Below, piece after piece: positions 55,383-64,000 of a stretch of DNA of 64,000 bases. Origin of the DNA: Devosia ginsengisoli. Lineage in GTDB: Bacteria > Pseudomonadota > Alphaproteobacteria > Rhizobiales > Devosiaceae. The position numbers were made by a program, and so were the translations under genes. Under the pieces are notes generated by a model. It was not told the origin of the DNA, ran no database searches, and saw only the letters and a program-made list of their open reading frames with translations. Each line of letters starts with the position of its first letter. Position 1 is the stretch's first letter. The stretch is from positions 2,542,001 through 2,606,000 of the forward strand of contig NZ_CP042304.1 in assembly GCF_007859655.1 (NCBI RefSeq), read 5' to 3'.

Positions 55383-56810
55383 ATGGGTAAGGTAACAGGC
55401 TTTCTCGAAATCGAGCGCGAAGAGCCCCGCTATGAGCCGGCCTCCGACCGCATCCGCCATTTCGGCGAATTCACCATTCCGATGAGCGAAGGCCGCATCA
55501 TCGATCAGGCAGCGCGCTGCATGGATTGCGGCGTGCCCTTCTGCCACGGCGATACCGGTTGCCCGGTCAACAACCAGATCCCGGACTGGAACGACCTCGT
55601 CTATAACGGCGACTGGGAGGAGGCTGCGCGGAACCTCCACTCCACCAACAACTTCCCCGAATTCACCGGCCGCATCTGCCCCGCCCCCTGCGAGGAAGCC
55701 TGCACGCTGAACCTGGAAGACGAGCCCGTCGCCATCAAGACGGTGGAACAGGCCATTGCCGACCGCGCCATTCGCAATGGCTGGATCAAGCCGCAAATAT
55801 CAGCCGACAAGACTGGCAAGTCCGTCGCCATTATCGGCTCCGGCCCCGCAGGCATGGCCGCTGCCCAGCAGCTCGCCCGCGCCGGCCATGACGTCCATGT
55901 CTATGAGCGCGAGCCCCGGGCCGGCGGCCTGATGCGCTACGGCATTCCGGACTTCAAGATGGAAAAGGAGCATATCGACTTCCGCGTCACCCAGATGGAA
56001 GCCGAAGGCGTCACCTTCCACTTTAACGAAAATATCGGCGTCACCCGCCCGCTCTCCGACCTGCAGTCCCGGCACGACGCCGTCCTGCTCTGCGGCGGCT
56101 CGGAAAAGCCGCGGGACGTGGAGTCCGAAGGCACCGAGCTCAATGGCGTCCACTTCGCCATGCCCTTCCTCGTGCAGCAGAACCGCCGCAGCGGCGGCGA
56201 GGATGTGTCGAACGAAGTTCAGCTCACCGCAGCCGGCAAGCATGTCGTCGTGGTCGGCGGCGGCGATACTGCCAGCGACTGCGTCGGCACCAGCTTCCGC
56301 CAGGGCGCCATCGCCGTCACCCAGCTCGACGTGCGCCCCATGCCGCCCGAACTGGAAAACAAGCTGACCAACTGGCCCAACTGGGCGGTCAAGATGCGGA
56401 CGTCTTCCTCGCAAGCCGAGGGGGCCATCCGCGAATTCGCCGCCGGCACGATGAAGATCATCGGCAATGCCAAGGGTCAGGTTACCGGCGTCGAATGCGC
56501 CCGCGTCGACCGCAAGCGCCAGCCCATTCCCGGCACCGAATTCATCATCAAGGCCGACATCGTCCTCCTCGCCATCGGCTTCGCCCATCCCATCCACGAG
56601 GGCATGCTGACCGAGCTGGGCGCCCAGTTCGACAAGCGCGGCAATCTCTTTGCCGATACGATGAGCTACAAGACCACGGTCCCCAAGGTCTACGCCGCTG
56701 GCGACATGCGCCGCGGCCAGTCCCTCGTCGTCTGGGCCATCCGCGAAGGCCGCCAGGCCGCCCGCTCCATCGACTACGACCTGATGGGCAAGACCGACCT
56801 GCCGCGCTAG
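55383..56810 (+). CDS. gltD: Glutamate synthase (NADPH) small chain GltD
   Basis: 475 residues, the beta subunit that passes electrons from NADPH through FAD and two 4Fe-4S clusters to GltB. N-terminal cluster Cys motifs are [19 protein letters not shown] and [14 protein letters not shown]; the FAD site is [22 protein letters not shown] and the NADPH site [17 protein letters not shown]; the end has the FAD motif [26 protein letters not shown] precedes the ATG. Co-transcription with gltB is expected despite the repeat between them. Confidence 0.98.
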   Translation: MGKVTGFLEIEREEPRYEPASDRIRHFGEFTIPMSEGRIIDQAARCMDCGVPFCHGDTGCPVNNQIPDWNDLVYNGDWEEAARNLHSTNNFPEFTGRICPAPCEEACTLNLEDEPVAIKTVEQAIADRAIRNGWIKPQISADKTGKSVAIIGSGPAGMAAAQQLARAGHDVHVYEREPRAGGLMRYGIPDFKMEKEHIDFRVTQMEAEGVTFHFNENIGVTRPLSDLQSRHDAVLLCGGSEKPRDVESEGTELNGVHFAMPFLVQQNRRSGGEDVSNEVQLTAAGKHVVVVGGGDTASDCVGTSFRQGAIAVTQLDVRPMPPELENKLTNWPNWAVKMRTSSSQAEGAIREFAAGTMKIIGNAKGQVTGVECARVDRKRQPIPGTEFIIKADIVLLAIGFAHPIHEGMLTELGAQFDKRGNLFADTMSYKTTVPKVYAAGDMRRGQSLVVWAIREGRQAARSIDYDLMGKTDLPR

Positions 56811-56846
56811 GAACGCAGGGCACGATCGCGCCACGACTACCGCACG

Positions 56847-56887
56847 GATCCCTCCCCCTATCAGGGGGAGGTTAGGAGGGGGTATCC
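56847..56887. repeat. Family G repeat unit
   Basis: GATCCCTCCCCCTATCAGGG and GGAGGTTAGGAGGGGGTATC, just before the hpt promoter block. Confidence 0.8.
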
Positions 56888-56900
56888 CCCGCAGGAATCA

Positions 56901-56939
56901 TTCACGCTTCCGCCCCGTCGATGCTAACAGTCTGTTAGC
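56901..56939. promoter_or_regulatory. 39-base block with 17-bp palindrome upstream of hpt
   Basis: GCTAACAGTCTGTTAGC (56923-56939) is a perfect 7-3-7 dyad; the whole block aligns without gaps to 26312-26350. A further half-site TGCTAAC follows at 56954-56960, 12 bases before the hpt start. Confidence 0.65.
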
Positions 56940-56971
56940 GTATTCGACCCCTCTGCTAACCGGAATCGCGC

Positions 56972-57511
56972 ATGACCCAGAAGCCTTACACCGTCGATGA
57001 ACTGATCTCGGCCAAGGCCATCGCCGCCCGCGTTGAAGCTCTCGCCCGCGAGATTTCCGCCCATTATGCCGATACCGACAAGCTGGTCGTCGTCGGCCTG
57101 TTGCGGGGCTCCTTCATCTTCATCGCCGACCTGGTGCGCGAGCTCGACCTGCCGGTCGAGGTCGATTTCCTCGAAGCCTCCTCTTACGGAAATTCCACCG
57201 AATCCAGCCGGGAAGTGCGCATTCTCAAGGACCTGCGCGGCGAGATCGCCGGCCGCGACGTGCTTGTCGTCGAAGACATCGTCGATACCGGCTACACCCT
57301 CAAGCACGTCCTCGAAATCCTCGAGACCCGCCATCCCCGTCGCATGGAAGTCTGCGCCTTGCTCAACAAGCCGAGCCGCCGCGAAACCGACGTCACCGCC
57401 CGCTGGGTCGGCTTCGACATCCCCGACAAATTCGTCGTCGGCTACGGCATCGACTACGCCCAGCGCAACCGCAACCTCCCCCATATCGGCGCCGTCCGCT
57501 TCACCGATTGA
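56972..57511 (+). CDS. hpt: Hypoxanthine phosphoribosyltransferase
   Basis: 179 residues of a type I PRTase. The PRPP motif is [20 protein letters not shown] (about 93-112), the flexible loop [19 protein letters not shown] and the purine-binding end [28 protein letters not shown] match bacterial Hpt. It salvages hypoxanthine and guanine to IMP and GMP. The regulatory block upstream is shared with the HerA-like ATPase gene, which may mean common control. Confidence 0.95.
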   Translation: MTQKPYTVDELISAKAIAARVEALAREISAHYADTDKLVVVGLLRGSFIFIADLVRELDLPVEVDFLEASSYGNSTESSREVRILKDLRGEIAGRDVLVVEDIVDTGYTLKHVLEILETRHPRRMEVCALLNKPSRRETDVTARWVGFDIPDKFVVGYGIDYAQRNRNLPHIGAVRFTD

Positions 57512-57547
57512 ACCCGGTCGCATGAGGTAGTTGTCACGCCCACCAGC

Positions 57548-57632
57548 CGTCACCCTCGGGCTTGACCCGAGGCTCTTCACTTACCGCTCTCTCCGCAAGT
57601 GCAGGCCCCTTGGGTCAAGGCCGAGGGTGAAC
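57548..57632. repeat. Family D repeat, copy 4, degenerate
   Basis: CGTCACCCTCGGGCTTGACC, CGAGGCTCTTCACTTACC on the left; the right arm CCCTTGGGTCAAGGCCGAGG differs at two positions from the other copies, indicating drift. Confidence 0.82.
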
Positions 57633-57704
57633 CGGAAATTGAGCGAGAAGCAAAAAACTTATCCCCACCGGCAATGGCAGCGGCATAATGGCGTCCGACG
57701 CGGA

Positions 57705-58862
57705 TCAACGTCCGCCGTCATTCTCCGCCGCACCGGCCGCCGGATCGACCCCCACGCCGAACGCATCGACCCGCCCCACCGGCGCCGTCACCAGTTGCTC
57801 GAGTGTGAAGGGCGCCGTGGCTGGCACACTCGCCGCCGTCACCAGGTCGGTGGCCCGCGCCGGCACCCGGCTGATCGGGATCACGGCGCCTGCCACTTCC
57901 AGCAGCCGAGCCGCCCCCAGGCCCTGATAGGGCGGCCGCAACATCGCCGCCGCATCGGTGCCCAGCAGCGGATCGGCCACCGCCATGGTCACCCCGCCGC
58001 CACGATAGAACGCCCTGATGGTCTGGCTCAGATAGAAGGCCAGCTTGTCCGAACCGGCCGAGGAAAAGTGGATGCCGTCATCCTTACGCATGCGGGCATT
58101 CTGCCCGTTCACGTCAGGCCCATAGGACGAATATTTGCCGTCCTCGCCCAGAAATCTCTCATAGATATCAAGGAACTCCGCGCCGCCCGAGAAGCTGGCG
58201 AGCCGCTGGATATTGCTGATCTGGCTGATCGCGGCCGAATATTCGCTCTTGGACATCGGCGGCAGTCCCACCCAGATAACAGGCTTGCGCGCCGCCCGCA
58301 GCTTGCCGAGAAAATCGGTAATCCGGCCCTGATAGGCGGCAGTCCATTGCTCGCTCAGTGGCGCAAAGCTCCCCCCACCCGTTGTGATCTCCTGCCGGTC
58401 ATTGATGCCGATGATCACCACCGCCAGGTCGAAACTATCAGCCGCGATCTGCTCGGTAATCGCCTTGTCCCAGTCGAAATAGTCGAACCGCACGAAGCCC
58501 GACGAGCTGACGCCCTGATTGACCACGACCAGGTTGGGGTCTTCCGCGTAGAACCGCTCCAACGCCTTGCTGAGGTCGATAGCCAGCGAATCCCCGAACA
58601 CGGCCAGCCGCGTGGCGTCGGCCGCCTTTTCCACCTGCGGCTTGGGCGGCGGCAAGGCCGCAGCAGGGGCAGCCGCTGCCGGGCGCGGCGCCTGCTGCAC
58701 CGGGGCTGGCGCCGGTTCCGGTTCGCCGAACAGCAGATCGAACAGTGTCCGCCGCCGCTGCTCCTGCGCCACGATGATCGTGCCGTCGCTCTGGGCAAAA
58801 ACCGGCGCCACGTCGATGAAGACGAGCATGCCGACCAGCAATGCAACCACGAGGCGGATCAT
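57705..58862 (-). CDS. DUF459/SGNH-hydrolase-family periplasmic protein
   Basis: 385 residues: a signal peptide or anchor MIRLVVALLVGMLVFIDVAP, a Pro/Ala-rich linker (PEPAPAPVQQAPRPAAAAPA), then an SGNH fold with block I FGDSLAIDL (nucleophile Ser), block III AVVIIGINDRQ and block V DGIHFSSAGSDKLAFYL with Asp and His. The C-terminal 100 residues are not assigned. Esterase or acyl-transferring activity on cell-envelope glycans is likely in this family. Third gene of the galE-mltB-SGNH set; GAGGG lies before the ATG. Confidence 0.87.
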   Translation of the reverse strand: MIRLVVALLVGMLVFIDVAPVFAQSDGTIIVAQEQRRRTLFDLLFGEPEPAPAPVQQAPRPAAAAPAAALPPPKPQVEKAADATRLAVFGDSLAIDLSKALERFYAEDPNLVVVNQGVSSSGFVRFDYFDWDKAITEQIAADSFDLAVVIIGINDRQEITTGGGSFAPLSEQWTAAYQGRITDFLGKLRAARKPVIWVGLPPMSKSEYSAAISQISNIQRLASFSGGAEFLDIYERFLGEDGKYSSYGPDVNGQNARMRKDDGIHFSSAGSDKLAFYLSQTIRAFYRGGGVTMAVADPLLGTDAAAMLRPPYQGLGAARLLEVAGAVIPISRVPARATDLVTAASVPATAPFTLEQLVTAPVGRVDAFGVGVDPAAGAAENDGGR

Positions 58863-58914
58863 TCCAACCCTCTAGCAAAACCGCTAAGGCAACGCCATCG
58901 GCGTCCCCGTGATG

Positions 58915-60120
58915 TTACCGCGCGGCCGCGGCCAGCGCCTCATACGAAGCCCGCGTGATGAAGCCATCGGCCACCTGCCCCTGGCTCGCCTGGAAGCGGG
59001 CATAGGCCTCCTGGCTGATCGGCCCCAGCCGCCCGTCGACGATCCCGTCGTAGAGCCCCAGCCGCGACAAAGCCTGCTGGATCGCCTGCCGCTGCGCCAG
59101 GTCGGGAAAGACGGTATTGCGCGGCCAGTCATCGACAAAGGCCCCGCCGCCCTTCAGCCGGTCGGTCATATGCGCCACGCTCATGGCGTAGCTGTCGGAG
59201 AAATTGTAGCCCTTGAGCATCAGGTAATTCTGCGTCATCAGGAATTTGGGCCCGTCCTTGCCCGCAGGAACATAGAGGAAAACCGGCAGGTTGAGGTCGG
59301 CAAACTGCCGCCCCGCCACCCGCGCAATGCCCCGCTCGGCAAAGAACGACACTGGCCGCAATTCCGTCCGCGTCGCCAGCAGGTAATCGAACCCCTCGGG
59401 CACCACCACTTCCATGCCCCAGTCCACGCCCGGCTGATAGCCAAGCGCCCGCAGGAACCGCGCGCTGGTCGCCAGCGCATCACCCAGCGAATGGTGCAGG
59501 TCCACCCGCCCGTCGCCATCCCCATCCGTGCCATGCGCCATGACATTGGACGGATTGACCTGCAGATGCCCTATGGCCCCGGCCCAGGAGCCGACCAGCG
59601 ATTGCGCATCGAGCGGCCCCTTCTGCACTAGCAGCAAGGCCGCGATGAGGTCCGCCTCATCCTCCACCAGTCGCGTCCGCCGCTGATGCACCAGCGTCGC
59701 CAGAGAGCGCACGATCGGCCGTATTAGCCCATCATTGCCAAGCACCGCGCCATAATCGGTCTCCATGCCCCAGATGGCGCCCAAGATATAGGGATCGACG
59801 CCATAGCTCTGGCCCACCGCGGTAAACAGCGCCGAATTGCGGGCAATCGCCGCCTTGCCGCGCTCGATACGGCCGGATGTGACGCGGCCCTCGATATAGT
59901 CCCAGACCGGCGTGGTGAATTCGGGCTGCGTCGTCACCAGGTCCGGCACGCGCGTATCGGGGGTCAGCCCGCCCATGGCCGCATCATAGACCGCCCCGCT
60001 CACCCCCGCGGCCAATGCCTTGCTGCGGAAATTGGTGATGAAACTGTCAAAGCTCTCAACGGGTTGGCCAACGGCCGGAGCGGCGAGCAGAACGAAGAAG
60101 AGCGCAATCAGCCGCTTCAT
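58915..60120 (-). CDS. Lytic murein transglycosylase, MltB type
   Basis: 401 residues. Signal peptide MKRLIALFFVLLAAPAVGQ, then the MltB catalytic domain with the catalytic Glu in ILGAIWGMETDYG (about 115-127) and the conserved SWAGAIGHLQVNPSNVM and DGDGDGRVDLHHSLGDALATSARFL, and a C-terminal peptidoglycan-binding domain (LAQRQAIQQALSRLGLYDGIVDGRLGPISQEAYARFQ). It cleaves peptidoglycan with formation of 1,6-anhydro-muramic acid. It starts 15 bases after galE, so the two share a transcript. Confidence 0.94.
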   Translation of the reverse strand: MKRLIALFFVLLAAPAVGQPVESFDSFITNFRSKALAAGVSGAVYDAAMGGLTPDTRVPDLVTTQPEFTTPVWDYIEGRVTSGRIERGKAAIARNSALFTAVGQSYGVDPYILGAIWGMETDYGAVLGNDGLIRPIVRSLATLVHQRRTRLVEDEADLIAALLLVQKGPLDAQSLVGSWAGAIGHLQVNPSNVMAHGTDGDGDGRVDLHHSLGDALATSARFLRALGYQPGVDWGMEVVVPEGFDYLLATRTELRPVSFFAERGIARVAGRQFADLNLPVFLYVPAGKDGPKFLMTQNYLMLKGYNFSDSYAMSVAHMTDRLKGGGAFVDDWPRNTVFPDLAQRQAIQQALSRLGLYDGIVDGRLGPISQEAYARFQASQGQVADGFITRASYEALAAAAR

Positions 60121-60135
60121 GCCCTGCCCCTCCGC

Positions 60136-61122
60136 TTACCGGTTCCGCGTCATCAGGTGGCGTTCCCACCAATAGGCCGATTCAACGATTTCCTGGAGGT
60201 CGTCATGCTGCGGCACCCAGCCCAGCAGCTTCCGCACCTTCTCGCCGGTCGCGGTGATCGAGGCCGGATCGCCCGCCCGCCGTGGCCCTTCATCGGCCCG
60301 GAAATCGACACCCGACACCGACCGCACGGTCTCCACCACCTGCCGCACCGAATAACCCTGCCCATAGGCGCAGTTGAGCGTCGTGCTCTCCCCGCCGCCG
60401 CGCAAATGCTTGAGCAGCAGCGCATGGGCGGCGATCAGGTCGGTGACATGGATATAGTCGCGAATGCAGGTGCCATCGGGCGTTTCGTAGTCGGTGCCGA
60501 AAATATCCATCTTCTCGCGCTGCCCGAGCGCCGTCTGGCAGGCCACCTTGATCAGATGGGTAGCAAGCGGTGTCGATTGCCCGCTGCGCTTGCCCGGATC
60601 GGCCCCGGCCACGTTGAAATAGCGCAGCACGCCATAGGTCATGGGATGGGCCGCCGCGACATCGGCCAGCATCCATTCGGTCATCAGCTTGGACCGGCCA
60701 TAGGGCGACATCGGATTGAGCGGCGTGGTCTCGACCACAGGCGCCAGCCCGGTCATGCCATAGACGGCGGCGGTCGACGAAAAGATGAAATGCTTCACCC
60801 CACCCTTGATCGCGGCCTCGATCAGGTTGCGCGAAGTGGCGGTGTTGTTGCCGTAATATTTCAGCGGATCGGTGACCGACTCGGGCACCACGATGGAGCC
60901 GGCAAAATGCACGATTTCGGTAATGCCATGCTTGTCGATCAGCCCGCGCACATGGTCGATATCGCCGGCATTGCCGGGCTCGAAAATGGCGCGCCCATCC
61001 ACGGCCCAGTCGAATCCGGTCACCAGATTGTCGAGCACGACGACCTTTTCGCCCGCATCGGTCAGGTTCAGCACCATATGGCTGCCGATATAGCCCGCGC
61101 CGCCGGTTACCAGAACCGCCAT
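60136..61122 (-). CDS. galE: UDP-glucose 4-epimerase GalE
   Basis: 328 residues of an extended short-chain dehydrogenase. The NAD motif is VLVTGGAGYIGSH at the N terminus, the catalytic Ser/Thr lies in FIFSSTAAVYG and the Tyr-Lys pair in SPYGRSKLM (YxxxK). GTCIRDYIHVTDLIAAH and LNCAYGQGYSVRQVVE are family features. It interconverts UDP-glucose and UDP-galactose for polysaccharide synthesis. CGGAG is seven bases before the ATG. It is divergent from galU, which makes its substrate. Confidence 0.96.
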   Translation of the reverse strand: MAVLVTGGAGYIGSHMVLNLTDAGEKVVVLDNLVTGFDWAVDGRAIFEPGNAGDIDHVRGLIDKHGITEIVHFAGSIVVPESVTDPLKYYGNNTATSRNLIEAAIKGGVKHFIFSSTAAVYGMTGLAPVVETTPLNPMSPYGRSKLMTEWMLADVAAAHPMTYGVLRYFNVAGADPGKRSGQSTPLATHLIKVACQTALGQREKMDIFGTDYETPDGTCIRDYIHVTDLIAAHALLLKHLRGGGESTTLNCAYGQGYSVRQVVETVRSVSGVDFRADEGPRRAGDPASITATGEKVRKLLGWVPQHDDLQEIVESAYWWERHLMTRNR

Positions 61123-61217
61123 GGATTAACTCCGTATTTCAACCGCTTATTCGCCTTGATGATATTCTAGACAGATTGAGATAGTTTTACGTCCGATCCC
61201 AGAATGGAGTGCATGAT

Positions 61218-62102
61218 TTGCCCAAGCGCGTCAGAACGGCTGTGTTTCCCGTCGCCGGTCTCGGAACCCGGTTCCTCCCGGCCACCAAGGCCCTGCCCAA
61301 GGAAATGCTGACCGTGGTCGATCGCCCCCTGATCCAGTATGCGGTCGATGAGGCGCGCGAAGCGGGAATCGAGCATTTCGTCTTCGTCACCGGCCGCAAC
61401 AAGGGCGTGATCGAGGACCACTTCGACCGCCAGTTCGAGCTGGAAACCACGCTCGAAAGCCGCGGCAAGACCCAGGCGCTCGACGAATTGCGCAAGGACC
61501 TGCCATCAGCTGGCCGCACCAGCTTCACCCGGCAGCAGGAGCCGCTCGGCCTCGGCCATGCCGTGTGGTGCGCCCGCGACATCGTGGGCGACAGCCCCTT
61601 CGCCCTGCTGCTGCCCGACATGCTGTTCAAGGGCGAGCCGGGCGTGCTGAAGCAGATGATGGACGCTTATGAAGAAACCGGCGGCAATGTCATCGCCGTC
61701 GAGGAAGTGCCCGAAAGCGAGGTCTCGTCCTATGGCGTGATCAAGCGCGGCGAAGGCGCCGACAACAGCTTCGAAGTCACCGACATGGTGGAAAAGCCCA
61801 AGCGCGAAGAGGCTCCGTCCAACCTCATCATTTCCGGCCGCTACATCTTGCAGCCCGAAATCTTCGGCCTGCTGGCCAATCAGCAGCGCGGCGCCGGCGG
61901 GGAAATCCAGCTGACCGACGCCATGCAGACCCTGATGCACAACCAGCGCTTCACCGGCGTCAAATATGCCGGCCAGAGCTTCGATTGCGGCTCCAAGATC
62001 GGCTTCCTCACCGCCAATGTCGTCTATGCACTGGACCGCGACGACATCCGCGACGGCTTCGTCAGGGAACTGCGCAAGCTGGACCTGGAAGACCACCTCT
62101 AG
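61218..62102 (+). CDS. galU: UTP--glucose-1-phosphate uridylyltransferase GalU
   Basis: 294 residues. [24 protein letters not shown] is the nucleotide-binding loop and [20 protein letters not shown] with [13 protein letters not shown] the sugar-phosphate site; [17 protein letters not shown] ends the core. I prefer a TTG start at 61218, which gives [13 protein letters not shown] as in other GalU proteins and has GGAG seven bases upstream; GTG at 61209 would overlap that site. It makes UDP-glucose for GalE and envelope sugars. Its stop shares a CTAG palindrome with the stop of the convergent beta-barrel gene. Confidence 0.95.
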   Translation: MPKRVRTAVFPVAGLGTRFLPATKALPKEMLTVVDRPLIQYAVDEAREAGIEHFVFVTGRNKGVIEDHFDRQFELETTLESRGKTQALDELRKDLPSAGRTSFTRQQEPLGLGHAVWCARDIVGDSPFALLLPDMLFKGEPGVLKQMMDAYEETGGNVIAVEEVPESEVSSYGVIKRGEGADNSFEVTDMVEKPKREEAPSNLIISGRYILQPEIFGLLANQQRGAGGEIQLTDAMQTLMHNQRFTGVKYAGQSFDCGSKIGFLTANVVYALDRDDIRDGFVRELRKLDLEDHL

Positions 62103-63379
62103 CGGGTTAGCGTAATCCCGACGGTCACCCGATGCGCGTCCTGCACCCCATTGGTGCTGCTTTCGGAGTGATCATAGCCGTAATCGGCCGAAACGGCGGT
62201 GTGGGCGTTGACCTTGTAGTCGGCGCCCGCCCCCAGCCCATAGCCGGTCTCGGTATTGGCGCTGCCGGCAAAGCGCGCGCTGTTCCAGTCGGCGAGCGCC
62301 CGCAGCGCCAGCCAGGAATTGACTGTATAGGCGACCTCGGCATTGGCCGCATAATCCACCCGCGCCGTGCCGCCGGCATTGGGACCGGGCGGGGCTACGG
62401 TCGTCCCAAAGTCTGCCGTCATGCGCCAGGTCGGATCGGGCGTGAAGCTGACCTGGGCGCCATAAAGCTGGGTCACCACCTCGTCGAGCCCGGCCGCATC
62501 AAAGCGCCGCAAGCCGACGCCGGTCGATGCCGTGACTTCCAGAATGTCGTTCCAGCGACCGGTCACCCCGCCTTCGAGCGTGATGTCGGTGGCATTGGGA
62601 TAGGCCAGCAGCGCTGCCGAAGGCCGGTCGAAAATATCGCGCCCGAGCCCGGCCCGCCCAAACACTTCGAAGATGGGCGTCGCCTGGAAACCGACGCGCA
62701 AAGCGGAATCAAGCGCCCAGTAATTCTGGTCCGAATTGTCGATCACCGCGCCCGTGGTCAGCGTCGTTTCGCCATAGATATTGCGCTGCGCCGCCCCGGT
62801 CGCCCCGACATTGAACTTGCCGAATTGCCTGGTAATGCCGGCATCGAACCCACCGCTGGTCGTCTGCGGGGCAATGGCGATATTGTCGGCCAGACCCGGC
62901 GTGCCCGGCGTGGCGCGGGTCAGTGACAGGTTGCCATTGGCCGTCAGCCGCGTGACGCTGTCGAGATCGTAGCCGGTTTGCAGGCCGAGCCGCAGCGCGC
63001 CGACATCGACCTTGCCATCGCCGCTGGGCCGCACGATTTCCGCACTGGCATCGAAATTGACCGCCGAGCGGCTGCCGATATGCTCGAGCCCGACCGCGGG
63101 CACGACCAGGATATCGAAGCGCTCGCCTGAAGTGGACTTGGCGTAGCTGCCGCGCAACGCCACCGACCAATCCACATCGAAGAACGGGTCATAGGGCTCG
63201 CGCAGCCAGTCGCTATTGGCCAGCACCGGATCGGCCGGATAGTCATTGGGCAACAGCCGCTCATTGTCGGTGCCCGACCCATCGCCTTCCGCCTGCGCCA
63301 GAGCAGGCACGGCAAGGCACAGCGCGCAGAGCGCCGTGGCGCCTGCAAGTCCCGCTGTCTGCCGCCACCACAAGGGCAA
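62099..63379 (-). CDS. Outer-membrane beta-barrel protein
   Basis: About 426 residues. A TTG at 63379 with GGAGA five bases upstream gives a signal peptide ([20 protein letters not shown], cleavage after ALA). The mature part has alternating polar/hydrophobic strands with aromatic ends throughout, such as [31 protein letters not shown] and [26 protein letters not shown], and ends VTVGITLTR in outer-membrane-protein style. It resembles the BBP2-type barrels found near exopolysaccharide genes. A longer frame to 63520 would overlap the NfeD gene and lacks a signal. Function unknown. Confidence 0.85.
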   Translation of the reverse strand: MPLWWRQTAGLAGATALCALCLAVPALAQAEGDGSGTDNERLLPNDYPADPVLANSDWLREPYDPFFDVDWSVALRGSYAKSTSGERFDILVVPAVGLEHIGSRSAVNFDASAEIVRPSGDGKVDVGALRLGLQTGYDLDSVTRLTANGNLSLTRATPGTPGLADNIAIAPQTTSGGFDAGITRQFGKFNVGATGAAQRNIYGETTLTTGAVIDNSDQNYWALDSALRVGFQATPIFEVFGRAGLGRDIFDRPSAALLAYPNATDITLEGGVTGRWNDILEVTASTGVGLRRFDAAGLDEVVTQLYGAQVSFTPDPTWRMTADFGTTVAPPGPNAGGTARVDYAANAEVAYTVNSWLALRALADWNSARFAGSANTETGYGLGAGADYKVNAHTAVSADYGYDHSESSTNGVQDAHRVTVGITLTR

Positions 63380-63476
63380 GATGCTCTCCGCCAACCAAAA
63401 TCGGCCCGCGACGCACCGCCCGAACCTGCGGCGATCTTTCCATCTTATGGTTAATGAAGCCTTGCCTTGGCGGCGA

Positions 63477-63926
63477 TCAGGTCGCCTCGACCTTGAGCAC
63501 GGCGCCTTCATTGCCGACAATGCGCACGCGCTGCCCGGCCGGCATGTCTGCCCCCGAAACGCGCCACACCGTGTCGCCCAGCACTATGCGGCCGAAGCCC
63601 TGCTGGATCGGCTGTTCGAGCACCGCCTCCTGGCCGATGAAGTGATCGGCGCGGCGATTGAGATAGGGCCGGTCGGTCGCGGCCGGCCGGGTGCGTGTCC
63701 AGCGCACCCAGATTGCGATCGTGACCAGCGACAGCACGCCGAAGATCAGCCATTGTAGCGGCCAGACGATGGGCTGGAACAGCACCACCAGTCCGGTGAC
63801 GATGCCCGAAATCCCCATCCACAGCAGGAACCCACCCGGCACTACCAGCTCCAGCGCCAGCAGCACCAGTCCGGCCACGATCCAGGCCCAGGGTCCATTG
63901 GCCGCGATGAAGTCGATGACCTGCAT
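63477..63926 (-). CDS. NfeD-family membrane protein
   Basis: 149 residues, short NfeD class: two or three N-terminal helices (PWAWIVAGLVLLALELVVPGGFLLWMG, SGIVTGLVVLF, WLIFGVLSLVTIAIWV) and a C-terminal OB-fold domain (IGQEAVLEQPIQQGFGRIVLGDTVWRVSGADMPAGQRVRIVGNEGAVLKVEA). NfeD proteins work with stomatin-like SPFH proteins in membrane microdomains, usually in one operon; the gene directly upstream, cut by the window end, may be that partner. Confidence 0.92.
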   Translation of the reverse strand: MQVIDFIAANGPWAWIVAGLVLLALELVVPGGFLLWMGISGIVTGLVVLFQPIVWPLQWLIFGVLSLVTIAIWVRWTRTRPAATDRPYLNRRADHFIGQEAVLEQPIQQGFGRIVLGDTVWRVSGADMPAGQRVRIVGNEGAVLKVEAT

Positions 63927-63937
63927 TATCGCTCCTT

Positions 63938-64000
63938 TTAGGGCTGACCCGCCGATGGCGGGCGACCCGGCCGCACGGGCGTCGATGGCGCTCCGCCCCC
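63938..64000 (-). CDS. 3' end of an upstream gene, possibly the SPFH/stomatin partner of NfeD
   Basis: An open frame enters from the right edge and stops at the TAA complementary to 63938-63940, ending STPVRPGRPPSAGQP. Pro/Gly-rich ends are common in QmcA-like SPFH proteins, and those genes often precede nfeD by about this distance (11 bases), but the visible 20 codons alone do not prove it. Confidence 0.4.
   Translation of the reverse strand, partial: GGGAPSTPVRPGRPPSAGQP

Noticed and set aside
62099..63520. The longer start of the beta-barrel gene at 63520
   Set aside because: It would overlap the nfeD end, lacks a ribosome site and puts a basic 47-residue segment before the signal peptide.

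Overview
The window is about 64 kb of high-GC alphaproteobacterial chromosome. It most likely comes from the Hyphomicrobiales, and the gene content and the many short palindromic intergenic repeats fit Devosia or a close relative. Supporting markers are an MbfA-type ferritin/exporter with Irr-like boxes, a CpdR response regulator, a GTTC-N7-GTTC LexA-type box, a ROSE-like RNA thermometer behind a heat-shock promoter, and the hairpin repeat common in Rhizobiales upstream of msrB. The genus is an inference. I see no phage, integrase, transposase or CRISPR array.

Layout. 1-15 kb is a mosaic of small regulator-target pairs: two aldo/keto reductases, a frameshifted tRNA hydroxylase (trhO), a higBA toxin-antitoxin pair with two palindromic operators, a LysR regulator, a divergent LytTR/DUF2306 membrane pair, mbfA with an alpha/beta hydrolase, an Rrf2 regulator with a thioredoxin-reductase-like flavoprotein, a TetR/VOC divergon with twin operators, and a GntR/dehydrogenase divergon. 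15.5-19 kb holds an ABC ATPase and FtsX-type permease (frameshifted). 19.8-26 kb is a sugar ABC transporter operon (Tat-type binding protein, two permeases, ATPase) ending in a frameshifted glycoside hydrolase. It may be tied to the GntR divergon by a shared 14-bp motif. 26.4 kb is an orphan HerA-like ATPase.

28-34.5 kb is a complete tripartite tricarboxylate transporter (tctCBA) facing a DctB/DctD-like sensor kinase and sigma-54 activator. The intergenic region has a near-consensus sigma-54 promoter and two phased palindromes, which together describe a regulatory circuit. 34.6-49.9 kb carries housekeeping and stress genes: aldose epimerase, hrpB, msrB, flavin proteins, HxlR, a phosphodiesterase, two tRNA-Val genes, cpdR, N-formylglutamate amidohydrolase, a hisN-like phosphatase, a lysophospholipase-like hydrolase, hsp20 and dps. 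Between the last hydrolase and hsp20 lies a candidate small RNA with a LexA-type box. 50.5-57.5 kb has gltB, gltD and hpt. 57.7-64 kb has envelope genes: SGNH protein, lytic transglycosylase, galE, galU, an outer-membrane beta-barrel and NfeD.

Two things recur across the window. First, seven families of GC-rich palindromic repeats fill most intergenic gaps, and one copy is translated as a protein tail. Second, four genes carry single-base frameshifts, three of them in C or G runs, which may be assembly errors rather than real gene loss.
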